Origin: Leuconostoc mesenteroides subsp. mesenteroides ATCC 8293
GTDB lineage: Bacteria > Bacillota > Bacilli > Lactobacillales > Lactobacillaceae
DNA length: 64,000 nucleotides
Assembly (NCBI RefSeq): GCF_000014445.1
Contig: NC_008531.1
Coordinates: 1,085,001-1,149,000, forward strand
Reading direction: 5' to 3'
The notes beneath the pieces were generated by a model. It was given only the letters and a program-made list of their open reading frames with translations, did not search any database and was not told where the DNA came from. Shown here in pieces: positions 31,762 to 40,267 of the stretch. Within the stretch, counting starts at the first letter, position 1. Every line of letters begins with the position of its first letter. The translations under genes were made by a program, and so were the position numbers.

Positions 31762-33717
31762 ATGCGCACAAGTTTAAATACAGCAAAACGTTCCGCATTG
31801 AAAGCACGCGGCTATAATTTAGAACTCATTGAGGAAGTTCAAAACCCTAGTGGCATTGAATTTCATACCACTTACTTTGATGATGGTATGGCAAGTAGTG
31901 CCATTGTCAATGTCTATGACTATCCCAAGAATGAACAGTTACAAGGCTGGTTCAAAGAGTTAATCAATCACAAGAACACCATTGTAGACATCAAGATTGG
32001 GACTGAGAACAAGTTTGAAGTGCAAAAAGCACTTGAGACAGCTACTAACACGTTGCGTAGTAAGGCACGTAGTGAAGTGACCTCACAAGGTGACGCGTTG
32101 GAAGCCGAACAAGATGCTGACATTACACTCCAAGACTTGAATGAAGCCCGCAATGGTCGTGAAATTTACAAACGTGTCTACGTTAGATTATTGATATCAG
32201 ATGTTTCTCCAGAAGAATTACGTCGTCGTGTTAAAGAAATTCAACAACAGCTTTCTAACTACCGCATGAAAGTTTATCCTTCTGAGCAATTAACCCACTT
32301 CCAACAGTTCTTTATGCCAGCAATGTCAATTGAAAATCAAACGATTAAGGACAAAGGGTTCCCAATGAAAGCCTATGCTTTAGCTGGTTCTTATGCCTTT
32401 AATCAAACCTTTATTGCACATCCTCGTGGTTCATACATGGGCTTAACCATGCAACGTGGTGAAGTTATGTATGATCCTAGCTACAATGACCACCGAACAC
32501 AGTTAACCGCTTATAACCTAGTTGTGGGTGGAGAGCGCTCAGGTAAAAGCTCGTTTGCCAAAAAGAACTTGGGGCCATTAGTTTCTCGCGGTGATACAGT
32601 TTGGGTATTTGATAAGTCTAATGAATGGCGTGATCTAGTGAATTACTATTACGGTGTCACTCTGACGCTTGATGGTAGTCAAAACATCATTAATTTGATG
32701 CAAGTGTTTGGCACTGTCCTTGATGCAAATGGCAATGTTGATGTCATTGCAAGTTTCAACCAGCATCGTACAAAAGTGATTACGTACTACGCGACACTTA
32801 ATCCACAAGCCGACAAGAAAGAATTAGAAATGTTGGGTAACCTAATTACTGATTTCTATGTTGAACGGCGTATGTGGTCATTGTCACCAAAAGACAACCC
32901 GCAAGATTTACGTGTAATCGGGCTACGAAATGAAGCCTATCCAATTCTCGAAGATTTTCAAACCTTCCTAGAAACCCGTAACATGCTGACGCGCAACATG
33001 ACACAGCCTGCCGTAGAACGTTTGGATAACATCTTATCGACAATTAGCAGCTTAATACAAAATCATGGCGACATGGTTAATGGTGTAACGACCATGCCTG
33101 ATCTGTCTGGTGAGCGTTTGATTCGTTTTGATACTAGCGGTCTTTCAAGATTTGAAGATGATCTCTACAACGCGCAATATTTTACCATTTTGTCTTTGAT
33201 GGAAAGCTACATCACGATTAATGGAACACAACAACGTGAGCGCATTAAGCGTGGTGAAGTTTCAACTCAGGCCAACGACAATGGTAATCCACCAAAATAC
33301 TTCTGGTGGATACAGGATGAAGCGGATGATATTTTCAATGCTAAACATTCATTAGGCATAACCTTTGGCGATAACATGATGGCACAACATGGTAAAGATT
33401 TTTTCGGGATGTTTGCTATCTTCCCAGGACTCAAAAACGTTGTGCCAACGGGTAATGCCTCAGACACTGAGGCTAGTCGTGCCGCATCTTCCTTCTTCGG
33501 CCGATTCCCAAAGCAAACGATTGGACGTCTATCAAAAACGGATACAACCCGTTTACGTAGTGTGGTGAGTGAAACTAATATCACTGATGGTCAACTACAA
33601 GCGTTACAAGGATTGGATCAAGGTGATTTCTTAATGAACTTGGTGGGTAAGCAAGCTACGTTCATGCACGTTGATCTTAATGACTCAGAAATTAATTTGT
33701 TTGGTGGAGGACTGTAA
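31762..33717 (+). CDS. VirB4/TrsE-like conjugation ATPase
   Basis: 651 residues. Walker A GGERSGKSS lies at about residues 256-264 and Walker B FWWIQDEADD at about 515-523; the N-terminal domain (1-200) is of the VirB4/CagE type. It is the universal ATPase of type IV secretion, powering assembly and substrate transfer at the inner membrane. Unlike the coupling protein of this element, both nucleotide motifs are intact. The ribosome site GGAGG overlaps the end of the TrsD-like gene. A 64-residue membrane protein starts 1 nt after its stop. Confidence 0.9.
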   Translation: MRTSLNTAKRSALKARGYNLELIEEVQNPSGIEFHTTYFDDGMASSAIVNVYDYPKNEQLQGWFKELINHKNTIVDIKIGTENKFEVQKALETATNTLRSKARSEVTSQGDALEAEQDADITLQDLNEARNGREIYKRVYVRLLISDVSPEELRRRVKEIQQQLSNYRMKVYPSEQLTHFQQFFMPAMSIENQTIKDKGFPMKAYALAGSYAFNQTFIAHPRGSYMGLTMQRGEVMYDPSYNDHRTQLTAYNLVVGGERSGKSSFAKKNLGPLVSRGDTVWVFDKSNEWRDLVNYYYGVTLTLDGSQNIINLMQVFGTVLDANGNVDVIASFNQHRTKVITYYATLNPQADKKELEMLGNLITDFYVERRMWSLSPKDNPQDLRVIGLRNEAYPILEDFQTFLETRNMLTRNMTQPAVERLDNILSTISSLIQNHGDMVNGVTTMPDLSGERLIRFDTSGLSRFEDDLYNAQYFTILSLMESYITINGTQQRERIKRGEVSTQANDNGNPPKYFWWIQDEADDIFNAKHSLGITFGDNMMAQHGKDFFGMFAIFPGLKNVVPTGNASDTEASRAASSFFGRFPKQTIGRLSKTDTTRLRSVVSETNITDGQLQALQGLDQGDFLMNLVGKQATFMHVDLNDSEINLFGGGL

Positions 33718-33718
33718 G

Positions 33719-33913
33719 ATGAAGTTGCCACATCCATTAAAGAAGGCGCGTGATAACCGTGAAAAAATGAAACAAGAGGCGCAACAAATCGTTGAAAACT
33801 ATGACAAAGGTCAAAAGCCTCAACCAGTGGATAACAAAATTATTTGGTATGTCATTGGTGGTTTTGTTTTTGTTTTTATTCTCAAAGGCCTCAGCCTTTT
33901 AATGGGAGGTTAG
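33719..33913 (+). CDS. small single-helix membrane protein of transfer operon B
   Basis: 64 residues. A basic N-terminal half (MKLPHPLKKARDNREKMK) precedes one C-terminal membrane helix (about 41-60). It starts 1 nt after the VirB4 stop and ends 3 nt before the VirB1-like gene, so it is clearly part of the operon. No family recognised; a small channel accessory is the simplest view. Confidence 0.75.
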   Translation: MKLPHPLKKARDNREKMKQEAQQIVENYDKGQKPQPVDNKIIWYVIGGFVFVFILKGLSLLMGG

Positions 33914-33916
33914 ACC

Positions 33917-35167
33917 ATGTTAGAACGTTGGATGCAAGATAAAAAGCGTCGCTTGTATGTCATCATCGGCATCATCACTACAGCAATTCTGTCAATATCA
34001 GTTATTGCCTTAATGTGTGTCATGGTCTTTTCAACACAGAATGCCAATTGTTGGAATGATGATACAACCATTGATGATGGTGGCACTTCAATCGGTGGCG
34101 ATTGGAAAGATCCCAACTCAGCAACGCACAAAGCCATACAACATGCAATTGACCGTTTTCATAAAGAAATTAAAATGTCAGGCGACAATATCGCTGCTGC
34201 AATTGCGATTGGTCTTAGAGAAAGTGGCTTTAATTCGAAAGCCGTCAATCCGGCTGGCTCGGTAAAAGGCATTTGGCAGTGGGGTGCTGGAGGTATTAAC
34301 GGAAATCGCTATGGTGACACAGCTGATACAGTGCAAGCACAAGTTCAACTGGCAATCAATGAATTGCATAGTAGTCATAAAGCAACTCTAATTGGCTTAG
34401 CGGCCGCTAACAACATTAACAGTTCAATGGTGGCTTGGGATACAAAGTTTGAAGGGGTCGGAGAAAATGATCCACAACGAAAAGTCGCCGACACCGCAAA
34501 AACTGCCGAAGAAGTCAAAAAGGTTTTCAAACTAGATTATGCAGGTGATATTGATGTCTTTGATGGCGGCAACAACGACTCGGGTTCTAGTGATACCTCA
34601 AGCGATGCCAATTCAAGTGCTATGTCTGATGCCTCATGTGACACAGGGTTGGATACCAACACAGATGGCTTACCAGTTAAAGGAAAATACAACATAACAG
34701 GTGGCTATCCAAACTATGCAGGCCTAACAGGCGCAGAACATTATGGTGTCGATTTTCAAACCGTCAACCACACTATGACTGGTGGTGAAAGTAATGTGTA
34801 CGCTGTTCATGATGGCACGGTAGTAGCCAAAAGCTTTGATAGCGTTGGGGGTAATTGGCTAGTGATTAAAGGCACTGACGGGGTGTTTACCTATTACGGT
34901 CACGCACCAACTCAGTCAGCCATTGTTGTCAATACAGGTGATAAGCTTTCTGCTGGTCAACACATTAGTCATGAAGGACAAACTGGTGAAGCAACAGGTA
35001 TTCACGTTCACTTCGCCGTACAAACAAAAGATCAATACAATTGGGCGCCCGAAAGTAAAGGACTAAAATCCCCTGGACTTTATCTCAAGTTACCCGCAAA
35101 GGCAGGTACTAACGTTGTTATTCCTAGTGGGCCATTTGATTCTAGTACAGGCAAAACAGATAAATAG
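33917..35167 (+). CDS. VirB1-like peptidoglycan hydrolase (lysozyme-like + M23)
   Basis: 416 residues. An N-terminal helix (about 13-38) anchors the protein outside. A lysozyme-like/transglycosylase domain follows (about 70-180), with a probable catalytic Glu102 in IGLRESGF and the GIWQWG loop. After a Ser/Asp-rich linker comes an M23 endopeptidase domain (about 255-390), with zinc ligands in EHYGVDF and the HVHF motif. It corresponds to TrsG/TraG-type wall hydrolases that open the murein for the conjugation channel. Confidence 0.88.
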   Translation: MLERWMQDKKRRLYVIIGIITTAILSISVIALMCVMVFSTQNANCWNDDTTIDDGGTSIGGDWKDPNSATHKAIQHAIDRFHKEIKMSGDNIAAAIAIGLRESGFNSKAVNPAGSVKGIWQWGAGGINGNRYGDTADTVQAQVQLAINELHSSHKATLIGLAAANNINSSMVAWDTKFEGVGENDPQRKVADTAKTAEEVKKVFKLDYAGDIDVFDGGNNDSGSSDTSSDANSSAMSDASCDTGLDTNTDGLPVKGKYNITGGYPNYAGLTGAEHYGVDFQTVNHTMTGGESNVYAVHDGTVVAKSFDSVGGNWLVIKGTDGVFTYYGHAPTQSAIVVNTGDKLSAGQHISHEGQTGEATGIHVHFAVQTKDQYNWAPESKGLKSPGLYLKLPAKAGTNVVIPSGPFDSSTGKTDK

Positions 35168-35179
35168 GAGTATTCAAAT

Positions 35180-35605
35180 ATGAATAAATTAAAGAAATGG
35201 GGCATTGCAGTGTTCTCTTTAGCTGTCATTGCGATATTGACTGCGATTGGTGGAACTTATTACTACAACACAGAGGTGAATGGTTATCCAGATACCAAGA
35301 ACTTCGCTGACAAGATTGATCAGTTAGATGGCAGTAGCAAGCAAAAGACAGTCTTAATCTTCCATAAGCCTGGTTGCCCTGACTGTAAGAAAGCGCGTAG
35401 AACGATTAAAAAGACGATCAAGACACATCAAAAGACAATTGATTATGTTGTCATCAACGTCAAGAAGTCTGATGCACAAGCATATCTTGCTAAGTACGGC
35501 GTGACACAAGTACCCACAGTGATTGCTTTAAAAGGTAATCAAGTGATTGACAGTACCAGTTCAAACAACAACAAAACAATTGCCAAAGTGGTCGCAGGAG
35601 ATTAA
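35180..35605 (+). CDS. membrane-anchored thioredoxin-like protein
   Basis: 141 residues. One N-terminal helix (about 8-28) is followed by a thioredoxin fold with HKPGCPDCKK (Cys66, Cys69; a CPDC active site) and the cis-Pro region VTQVPTVIA. It faces outside and could form or isomerise disulfides in secreted transfer proteins. Thioredoxin-like genes occur at this place in pGO1/pSK41-type and lactobacillar transfer regions. RBS AGGAG; the next gene begins 2 nt after it. Confidence 0.85.
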   Translation: MNKLKKWGIAVFSLAVIAILTAIGGTYYYNTEVNGYPDTKNFADKIDQLDGSSKQKTVLIFHKPGCPDCKKARRTIKKTIKTHQKTIDYVVINVKKSDAQAYLAKYGVTQVPTVIALKGNQVIDSTSSNNNKTIAKVVAGD

Positions 35606-35607
35606 CC

Positions 35608-36165
35608 ATGACAAAATTCAATTTAAAATGTGTTTACGCGTTTGTGTTAACGCTTGCTTGCCTGTTTTTAGTCCAGCAAGGACTTAGCTATCAACGCACG
35701 GTCAAGAGTGTGAATATCGTGCATCAAGAAATCAAGGCAACAAAAGCTAAGTCAAATCAGTATAGGGTTCAAGCTAAACAACTTGATAAGGTTAAAACCG
35801 CTGATATTCGAGATATGCAAAACATTCAAAAAATTGGCAATACATTTCTCAATGAAATGTTTGCGATCTTACCAAAGTTAAATAAGTCAGATGCTAAAAG
35901 CAGTGTAGCAACCGATGACGTTGTGTCAGCTTTTCTAGGGGCAACGTTTGGTGGTGATGTGGATGAAGGTGTGCCAACTTTTCATTTAGAAAGCAATGAT
36001 ATTGTCTATTTCAAAGCAGCCGATGGCTCAGGTCTAGGATTTGGGACGGTTAAATATAAATTAGGCAAAGAGGAAACCAGCACAACACTATTGATGCACA
36101 TTGAAAATGGCAAAATTACAGAACTCCAAACGGGTGCTGTAAAAGATACCTCAGGAAGGAAATAA
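35608..36165 (+). CDS. membrane-anchored conjugation protein (TcpC/VirB8-like candidate)
   Basis: 185 residues with a membrane helix at about 7-26, a short coiled coil, then a soluble domain (about 90-180) rich in beta strands (TFHLESNDIVYFKAADGSG...). Size, topology and pairing with a similar downstream gene suggest an NTF2-like VirB8/TcpC-type scaffold, but sequence motifs are too weak to be sure. It is 2 nt from both neighbours. Confidence 0.6.
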   Translation: MTKFNLKCVYAFVLTLACLFLVQQGLSYQRTVKSVNIVHQEIKATKAKSNQYRVQAKQLDKVKTADIRDMQNIQKIGNTFLNEMFAILPKLNKSDAKSSVATDDVVSAFLGATFGGDVDEGVPTFHLESNDIVYFKAADGSGLGFGTVKYKLGKEETSTTLLMHIENGKITELQTGAVKDTSGRK

Positions 36166-36167
36166 CC

Positions 36168-36764
36168 TTGACAAAAGTAAATAAAAAAATAGCCTTATTG
36201 TGGGCTATTCCAGTGTTGATGGTGGCTGCTGGACTGGGTTTTTGGTTAGCTACTCAAGTCGCTGTTAAAATGCATCAAAGTGCATCAAATGAACTAGCCG
36301 TGCAACAAAGCAAACTCATCAACAAGAAATCAAAGATCGGTACGATACTGGATTCAAAGCAACCTAATGTTTCGGCTGCCTCTACTTTGCTTGATAAACT
36401 ATTTACTCTCGATTGGACAATTGCCTCTCAAAAGGAATTTGATGCTAAAGCCAAACAGATGACACCTTATGTGACTCAGGAGGTCGTCAAAAATAGTTTA
36501 GATTTCAAGGCTGATCCCGATAAAATGATTACACAGACAGGTGTGGTAATGACTTATGATCACATGGATTTCTTACCCACCTCAGCAAGTGCCACAGAAG
36601 TGAAGGGGAAGGTAATTGTTTTTGTTAAAAGCCATCTCAAGGACTCGGCAGATGCCACCACACGTTTTGTCTATAATGTCAGCTACAATCCTAAAACAAA
36701 TCTCGTGACACAATTAGACCGCATCGGAACTTATCAATTACAAAGTGACAGCAGTGTGTTGTAG
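36168..36764 (+). CDS. VirB8/TcpC-like membrane-anchored protein
   Basis: 198 residues starting at TTG 36168, chosen because AGGAAGGA lies directly upstream and the frame has no better start. One membrane helix (about 9-31) is followed by a coiled linker and a globular domain (about 65-195) whose pattern (LLDKLFTLDW... and VKGKVIVFVKSHLKDSADATTRFVYNV) suits an NTF2-like VirB8/TcpC fold. It is the last gene of transfer operon B. Confidence 0.6.
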   Translation: MTKVNKKIALLWAIPVLMVAAGLGFWLATQVAVKMHQSASNELAVQQSKLINKKSKIGTILDSKQPNVSAASTLLDKLFTLDWTIASQKEFDAKAKQMTPYVTQEVVKNSLDFKADPDKMITQTGVVMTYDHMDFLPTSASATEVKGKVIVFVKSHLKDSADATTRFVYNVSYNPKTNLVTQLDRIGTYQLQSDSSVL

Positions 36765-36927
36765 CATAAAATAAATAATCAACATTTTTTGATTAGATTA
36801 TAAAGCTCATTTTCAAAATTCTTATTCACAAATGTTTGATAAATTATAAATTTTAATTTGTGCTATAATAATATTCTAATATATCTTATATAAATTAACA
36901 TTTTAAAGAAGAAGGATTTTATTAACA

Positions 36928-37551
36928 ATGAATAAATTGTTACTTACTGCTTATGGATTTTCAACACCAAAAATTATAAATGTTGCTCAAAAAATGATTC
37001 AAGAGAATAAAATAACAAAGGCTTGTATTATTTCCACATCTTGGCCAAAAGAAAAACAAAAGCACCCTCAGATGCAACAAATAAAAAGAGATCTCCTCAG
37101 CATGAATATACAGCAAGTAGATTTCTTAGATGTGGAATTTGAAGATGCTAACAAACTCTTTGATTACGACCTAATTTTTCTGAATGGGGGCTATCCATTT
37201 TACCTTTTGCATTTTATCAAAAAAAGTGGTGCTGATCAGATTTTGAAGAAAATAAACCAAAATGGAGGACTTATATTCGGTTTAAGCGCCGGTTCAATTA
37301 TTTTAGGCCCTTCCATAGCTCTGATGCAGTACCTTTATCCAGAAGATAATCAGTTTAATGACTCGAATTTAGATGGCCTTAATTTAACAGATATTCATGT
37401 GTATCCACACTTTAAAGAAATGCTAACCCGCGATCCCACAATAAAAGATAAAATTAATAAATATGAAAATGAAACCGGAATTAACATTACAAGACTTAAT
37501 AACGACCAAGCCTTAGCAGTTAATAACGACACTCAAACTTTTTTGGATTGA
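36928..37551 (+). CDS. peptidase E-like (S51) protein
   Basis: 207 residues. NGGYPFYL and FGLSAGSIILG (nucleophile Ser120) and the later DIHVYPHF (His) form the elbow and active site of the S51/peptidase E and class I glutamine-amidotransferase-like fold. Peptidase E cleaves Asp-X dipeptides, but many relatives have other roles. It has its own promoter (TATAAT about 36863) and a terminator, is more AT-rich than its neighbours, and splits transfer operons B and C, so it is inserted cargo rather than a transfer gene. Confidence 0.8.
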   Translation: MNKLLLTAYGFSTPKIINVAQKMIQENKITKACIISTSWPKEKQKHPQMQQIKRDLLSMNIQQVDFLDVEFEDANKLFDYDLIFLNGGYPFYLLHFIKKSGADQILKKINQNGGLIFGLSAGSIILGPSIALMQYLYPEDNQFNDSNLDGLNLTDIHVYPHFKEMLTRDPTIKDKINKYENETGINITRLNNDQALAVNNDTQTFLD

Positions 37552-37573
37552 GTGTCGTTGAATTATTTTTTGT
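37528..37573 (+). terminator. terminator of the peptidase E gene
   Basis: CGACACTCA / TGAGTGTCG with a 12-nt loop; the left arm lies inside the coding end. A T-run follows. Confidence 0.7.
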
Positions 37574-37585
37574 AAATTAACTAAA

Positions 37586-37611
37586 GCTCATCCCGTTGGA
37601 TGGGCTTTTTT
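37586..37611 (+). terminator. terminator preceding transfer operon C
   Basis: GCTCATCC / GGATGGGC with a 4-nt loop and T6, directly before the third promoter motif. Confidence 0.85.
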
Positions 37612-37617
37612 GTTTGC

Positions 37618-37668
37618 CTCAGGAAAAACCATTTACCTTTATGACAATTTTTTGATTCTTGTTATTCT
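37618..37668 (+). promoter_or_regulatory. transfer-operon promoter, copy 3 of 3
   Basis: CTCAGGAAAAACCATTTACC plus TTTATGA (37618-37644), then 18 nt and the -10 TATTCT (37663-37668). It precedes the pilin-sortase-adhesin operon. Confidence 0.75.
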
Positions 37669-37713
37669 GTGCGTGTGTTGATAACACAACAAAGAAAAAG
37701 GAGGACTTTTTGA

Positions 37714-38103
37714 ATGAAAAAGTCAAATGCACATAACAAGTTTCTATGGGAGCGTCATCCGATTTCACGCTTACAACAAACATTAGCGGGATTGGTTGCT
37801 TCATTACCAATGTGGCTACCGACTGTTGCCTCAGCGGATATTGGTGATGCTGCCAAAACAAGTGGTTCAAAGGTCATCACAATTCTTTATATTGTGTTGA
37901 TCGTTGTTGGCGCTATTTGTTTATTGATTGGTTTCATCATGCGTGCTACTGGTAATGAACAGATGGCGCAAAAGAGTAACAGCAAGCTAATGCACGCCAT
38001 GTTCGGTATTGGTGGTGGTGCCTTAACTGGCCTACTGTTGACATGGATTTGGCAAACTGCCACAACTGCTGGTGGCGGAAACGTCATCAACTGGCCATTC
38101 TAG
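37714..38103 (+). CDS. VirB2/TrbC-like pilin or small channel protein
   Basis: 129 residues. A long signal peptide (to about residue 42, ending TVASADIG) is followed by two membrane helices (about 53-75 and 92-115) separated by a short basic loop (MRATGNEQMAQKSNSK). This is the layout of VirB2/TrbC pilins and related small Gram-positive channel subunits. It is the first gene of operon C, behind GGAGG. A Gly-rich stretch (FGIGGGALTG) begins the second helix. Confidence 0.75.
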   Translation: MKKSNAHNKFLWERHPISRLQQTLAGLVASLPMWLPTVASADIGDAAKTSGSKVITILYIVLIVVGAICLLIGFIMRATGNEQMAQKSNSKLMHAMFGIGGGALTGLLLTWIWQTATTAGGGNVINWPF

Positions 38104-38118
38104 ACGGGGGAATAAAAG

Positions 38119-40257
38119 ATGTTTGGGAAGAAAAAACAAACTAGTATCGGTGATCCATTTTTTACCCGCGTTGAACAAACTGAAATTGATTTCAATGATG
38201 AGGTGATTCAAGACCTGGCTGAAAAAAGTGGGATAAGTGAAAGCTGGCCGAATGTATCACTGTCAGGGCTACAACAATTCGCTGCTGGTTTGGTCAATGA
38301 TGTGGTGCGTGCAGGTGATCATGATGTTCGTTTAGGCAATGTCGTCTACTTTATTACAAACGAAAAAGGTCGTGCTGAGCCAACCGGATTAAGTTGGGAA
38401 AGAGCGACACTAACAGCAGGGTTTGAAAACATTGTTGTTAGTACCGCTGATCATATTTTTAACGACACAGAAATTCGTCAAGATGAAGATATGACTTATG
38501 AAATTATTGTTGAGGCCTTACAACCTCTGATGGATGCCGTGCTTGCAGATGGTAGTCTGTCATCAGATGATTTGCCAGATATACCTTCTGAGGAACAGTT
38601 TAGACAAGCGCGTGAAACTGGTGAAGTCCTAACAGTTGAGCCTAATAAGTTCCAACGCACAACGATTGAAGTAAAGCCACTGGTTCAAGCTGTTGACAAT
38701 GAAACTAGTGACCAATCAGAGGAAAAGGTCGTAAAGACTGTATCTGCTATTCCTAAGATAGTTGAACGGCCAAAGCAGCCTGCAAGTGGTGACATAGTGA
38801 AACCAATTGTTCAAGCTGTTGTTCCGACTCAAGACAACTCAGAGGGTGTCATGACCGAAAATGATCCCACACAGAAGTTAGTTGATCGTGTCAACCTGGC
38901 ACCAAATGCATTTGAGATGAGTGATGTCAAAGCTGATTTACCTGCGGAACACCCCGATTACGTGGTTAGTCGTTTGAACGCAGACAAAGCCAAAGCAAAT
39001 GACTTTCTGAATGATACCAGCAACATTTACACGCAAAAGATACGCAAAGCGATGTCCGACTTGTTGAAGCAAGAACAAGCAAAGACTAAAGCAGCAGTTG
39101 AACAGTTACGTGACACTAATGTTTCTGAGACGGTTGATGCACAAATGAAAGAAGAACGGGCAACAGAATTTGAAACACGTTATGCACAAGCACATCGGGC
39201 TCGTGAAGCAGGTTATCGCACGGCTGTGGAAGATGAGAATGCGCGTCATGATAATACACTCAAAACGCTTAAAAGTGAGTTTGTCAGCGACCTAGAGGCT
39301 TTGAAAGTATCTGTTAATCAAGAGCTGGATAACTGGTTTATAGAACGTTCAAAAGACTTGCAAAGTAATCTTCAAGCCACAGTAGACGATCAGGTCTCAG
39401 AAGTGACGTCACAAGCGCAAACAGAGACGCTAACCAGTCTTAAAGCTTTGCGTGATGAGTTATTAGCTCAAAACACACAATCCTTGCTAGACATGCATCA
39501 AAAGCTGGAAGAAGACATCAGTAACAAGCGGGCACAATATCAAGCTGAGCATGAAAAAGCAATGATCAGTGCCACTGAGTTGGAAAGTGCTAAAACGCAT
39601 GCTGGTAGCCTCAGTGAACTTGAGCAACAAGTCCAAATTTTGAAGCAAACTAATTTAAACCTCGAGCAACAATTAAAAGGTAAAGATGCTGTCAATAATG
39701 ATGAGGTCTCACAACTCAAGCAACAGCTACAAATGCTTCAAAATGCGACCAAAACTCAGACTCATGATGAAACTAACCAACAATTGATGACTTTGTTAGC
39801 AGCGCAAATGAAGCAGCCTCAAGTTGAACAAAAGAAAACAAGTGCTTGGCAATCAGCGGCGATTGGTGTTTTGGCTGTTCTGGCTATCGGTGGTGCGGGC
39901 TTTGGTGGTTATGTAATGGCCCAACACAAAACAGATAGCGCCACCGCACAATCATCAAAAGCAGTCTCTGCGAGTAGTCACAATGAAGGCAGCGCAACCG
40001 TAACCTTAGCACCTAAATCATCTGAGGCTGGTTCTTCTTCAAAGGTTAGTGCTTCAAGTAGTCAATCAAGTTCGTCTAGCTCATCTAGCTCACAAGCTAA
40101 CAGTTCTTCTACGTTAGCTGACCGTTACCATGTCGGTGAAGACGTTGATGCCACAATCAATGGTCAAACCGTCACAGCTAAAGTCGTTTCTGTACAAGAC
40201 AAAACCATTACAGTGCATCATGATGGCTACGATTACGTTGTACCATTTGACAATTAG
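38119..40257 (+). CDS. large coiled-coil membrane protein of transfer operon C
   Basis: 712 residues. The N-terminal 110 form a soluble domain; residues about 275-560 are heptad-rich coiled coil (repeated Lys/Glu/Gln stretches such as EQQVQILKQTNLNLEQQL). One membrane helix lies at about 575-597 (AAIGVLAVLAIGGAGFGGYV), then a Ser-rich linker and a small C-terminal domain (YHVGEDVDATINGQTV...). Topology suggests a long cytoplasmic stalk with a small outside domain. Unrecognised; encoded between the pilin-like and sortase genes. Confidence 0.65.
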   Translation: MFGKKKQTSIGDPFFTRVEQTEIDFNDEVIQDLAEKSGISESWPNVSLSGLQQFAAGLVNDVVRAGDHDVRLGNVVYFITNEKGRAEPTGLSWERATLTAGFENIVVSTADHIFNDTEIRQDEDMTYEIIVEALQPLMDAVLADGSLSSDDLPDIPSEEQFRQARETGEVLTVEPNKFQRTTIEVKPLVQAVDNETSDQSEEKVVKTVSAIPKIVERPKQPASGDIVKPIVQAVVPTQDNSEGVMTENDPTQKLVDRVNLAPNAFEMSDVKADLPAEHPDYVVSRLNADKAKANDFLNDTSNIYTQKIRKAMSDLLKQEQAKTKAAVEQLRDTNVSETVDAQMKEERATEFETRYAQAHRAREAGYRTAVEDENARHDNTLKTLKSEFVSDLEALKVSVNQELDNWFIERSKDLQSNLQATVDDQVSEVTSQAQTETLTSLKALRDELLAQNTQSLLDMHQKLEEDISNKRAQYQAEHEKAMISATELESAKTHAGSLSELEQQVQILKQTNLNLEQQLKGKDAVNNDEVSQLKQQLQMLQNATKTQTHDETNQQLMTLLAAQMKQPQVEQKKTSAWQSAAIGVLAVLAIGGAGFGGYVMAQHKTDSATAQSSKAVSASSHNEGSATVTLAPKSSEAGSSSKVSASSSQSSSSSSSSSQANSSSTLADRYHVGEDVDATINGQTVTAKVVSVQDKTITVHHDGYDYVVPFDN

Positions 40258-40267
40258 GCGGTGAACT

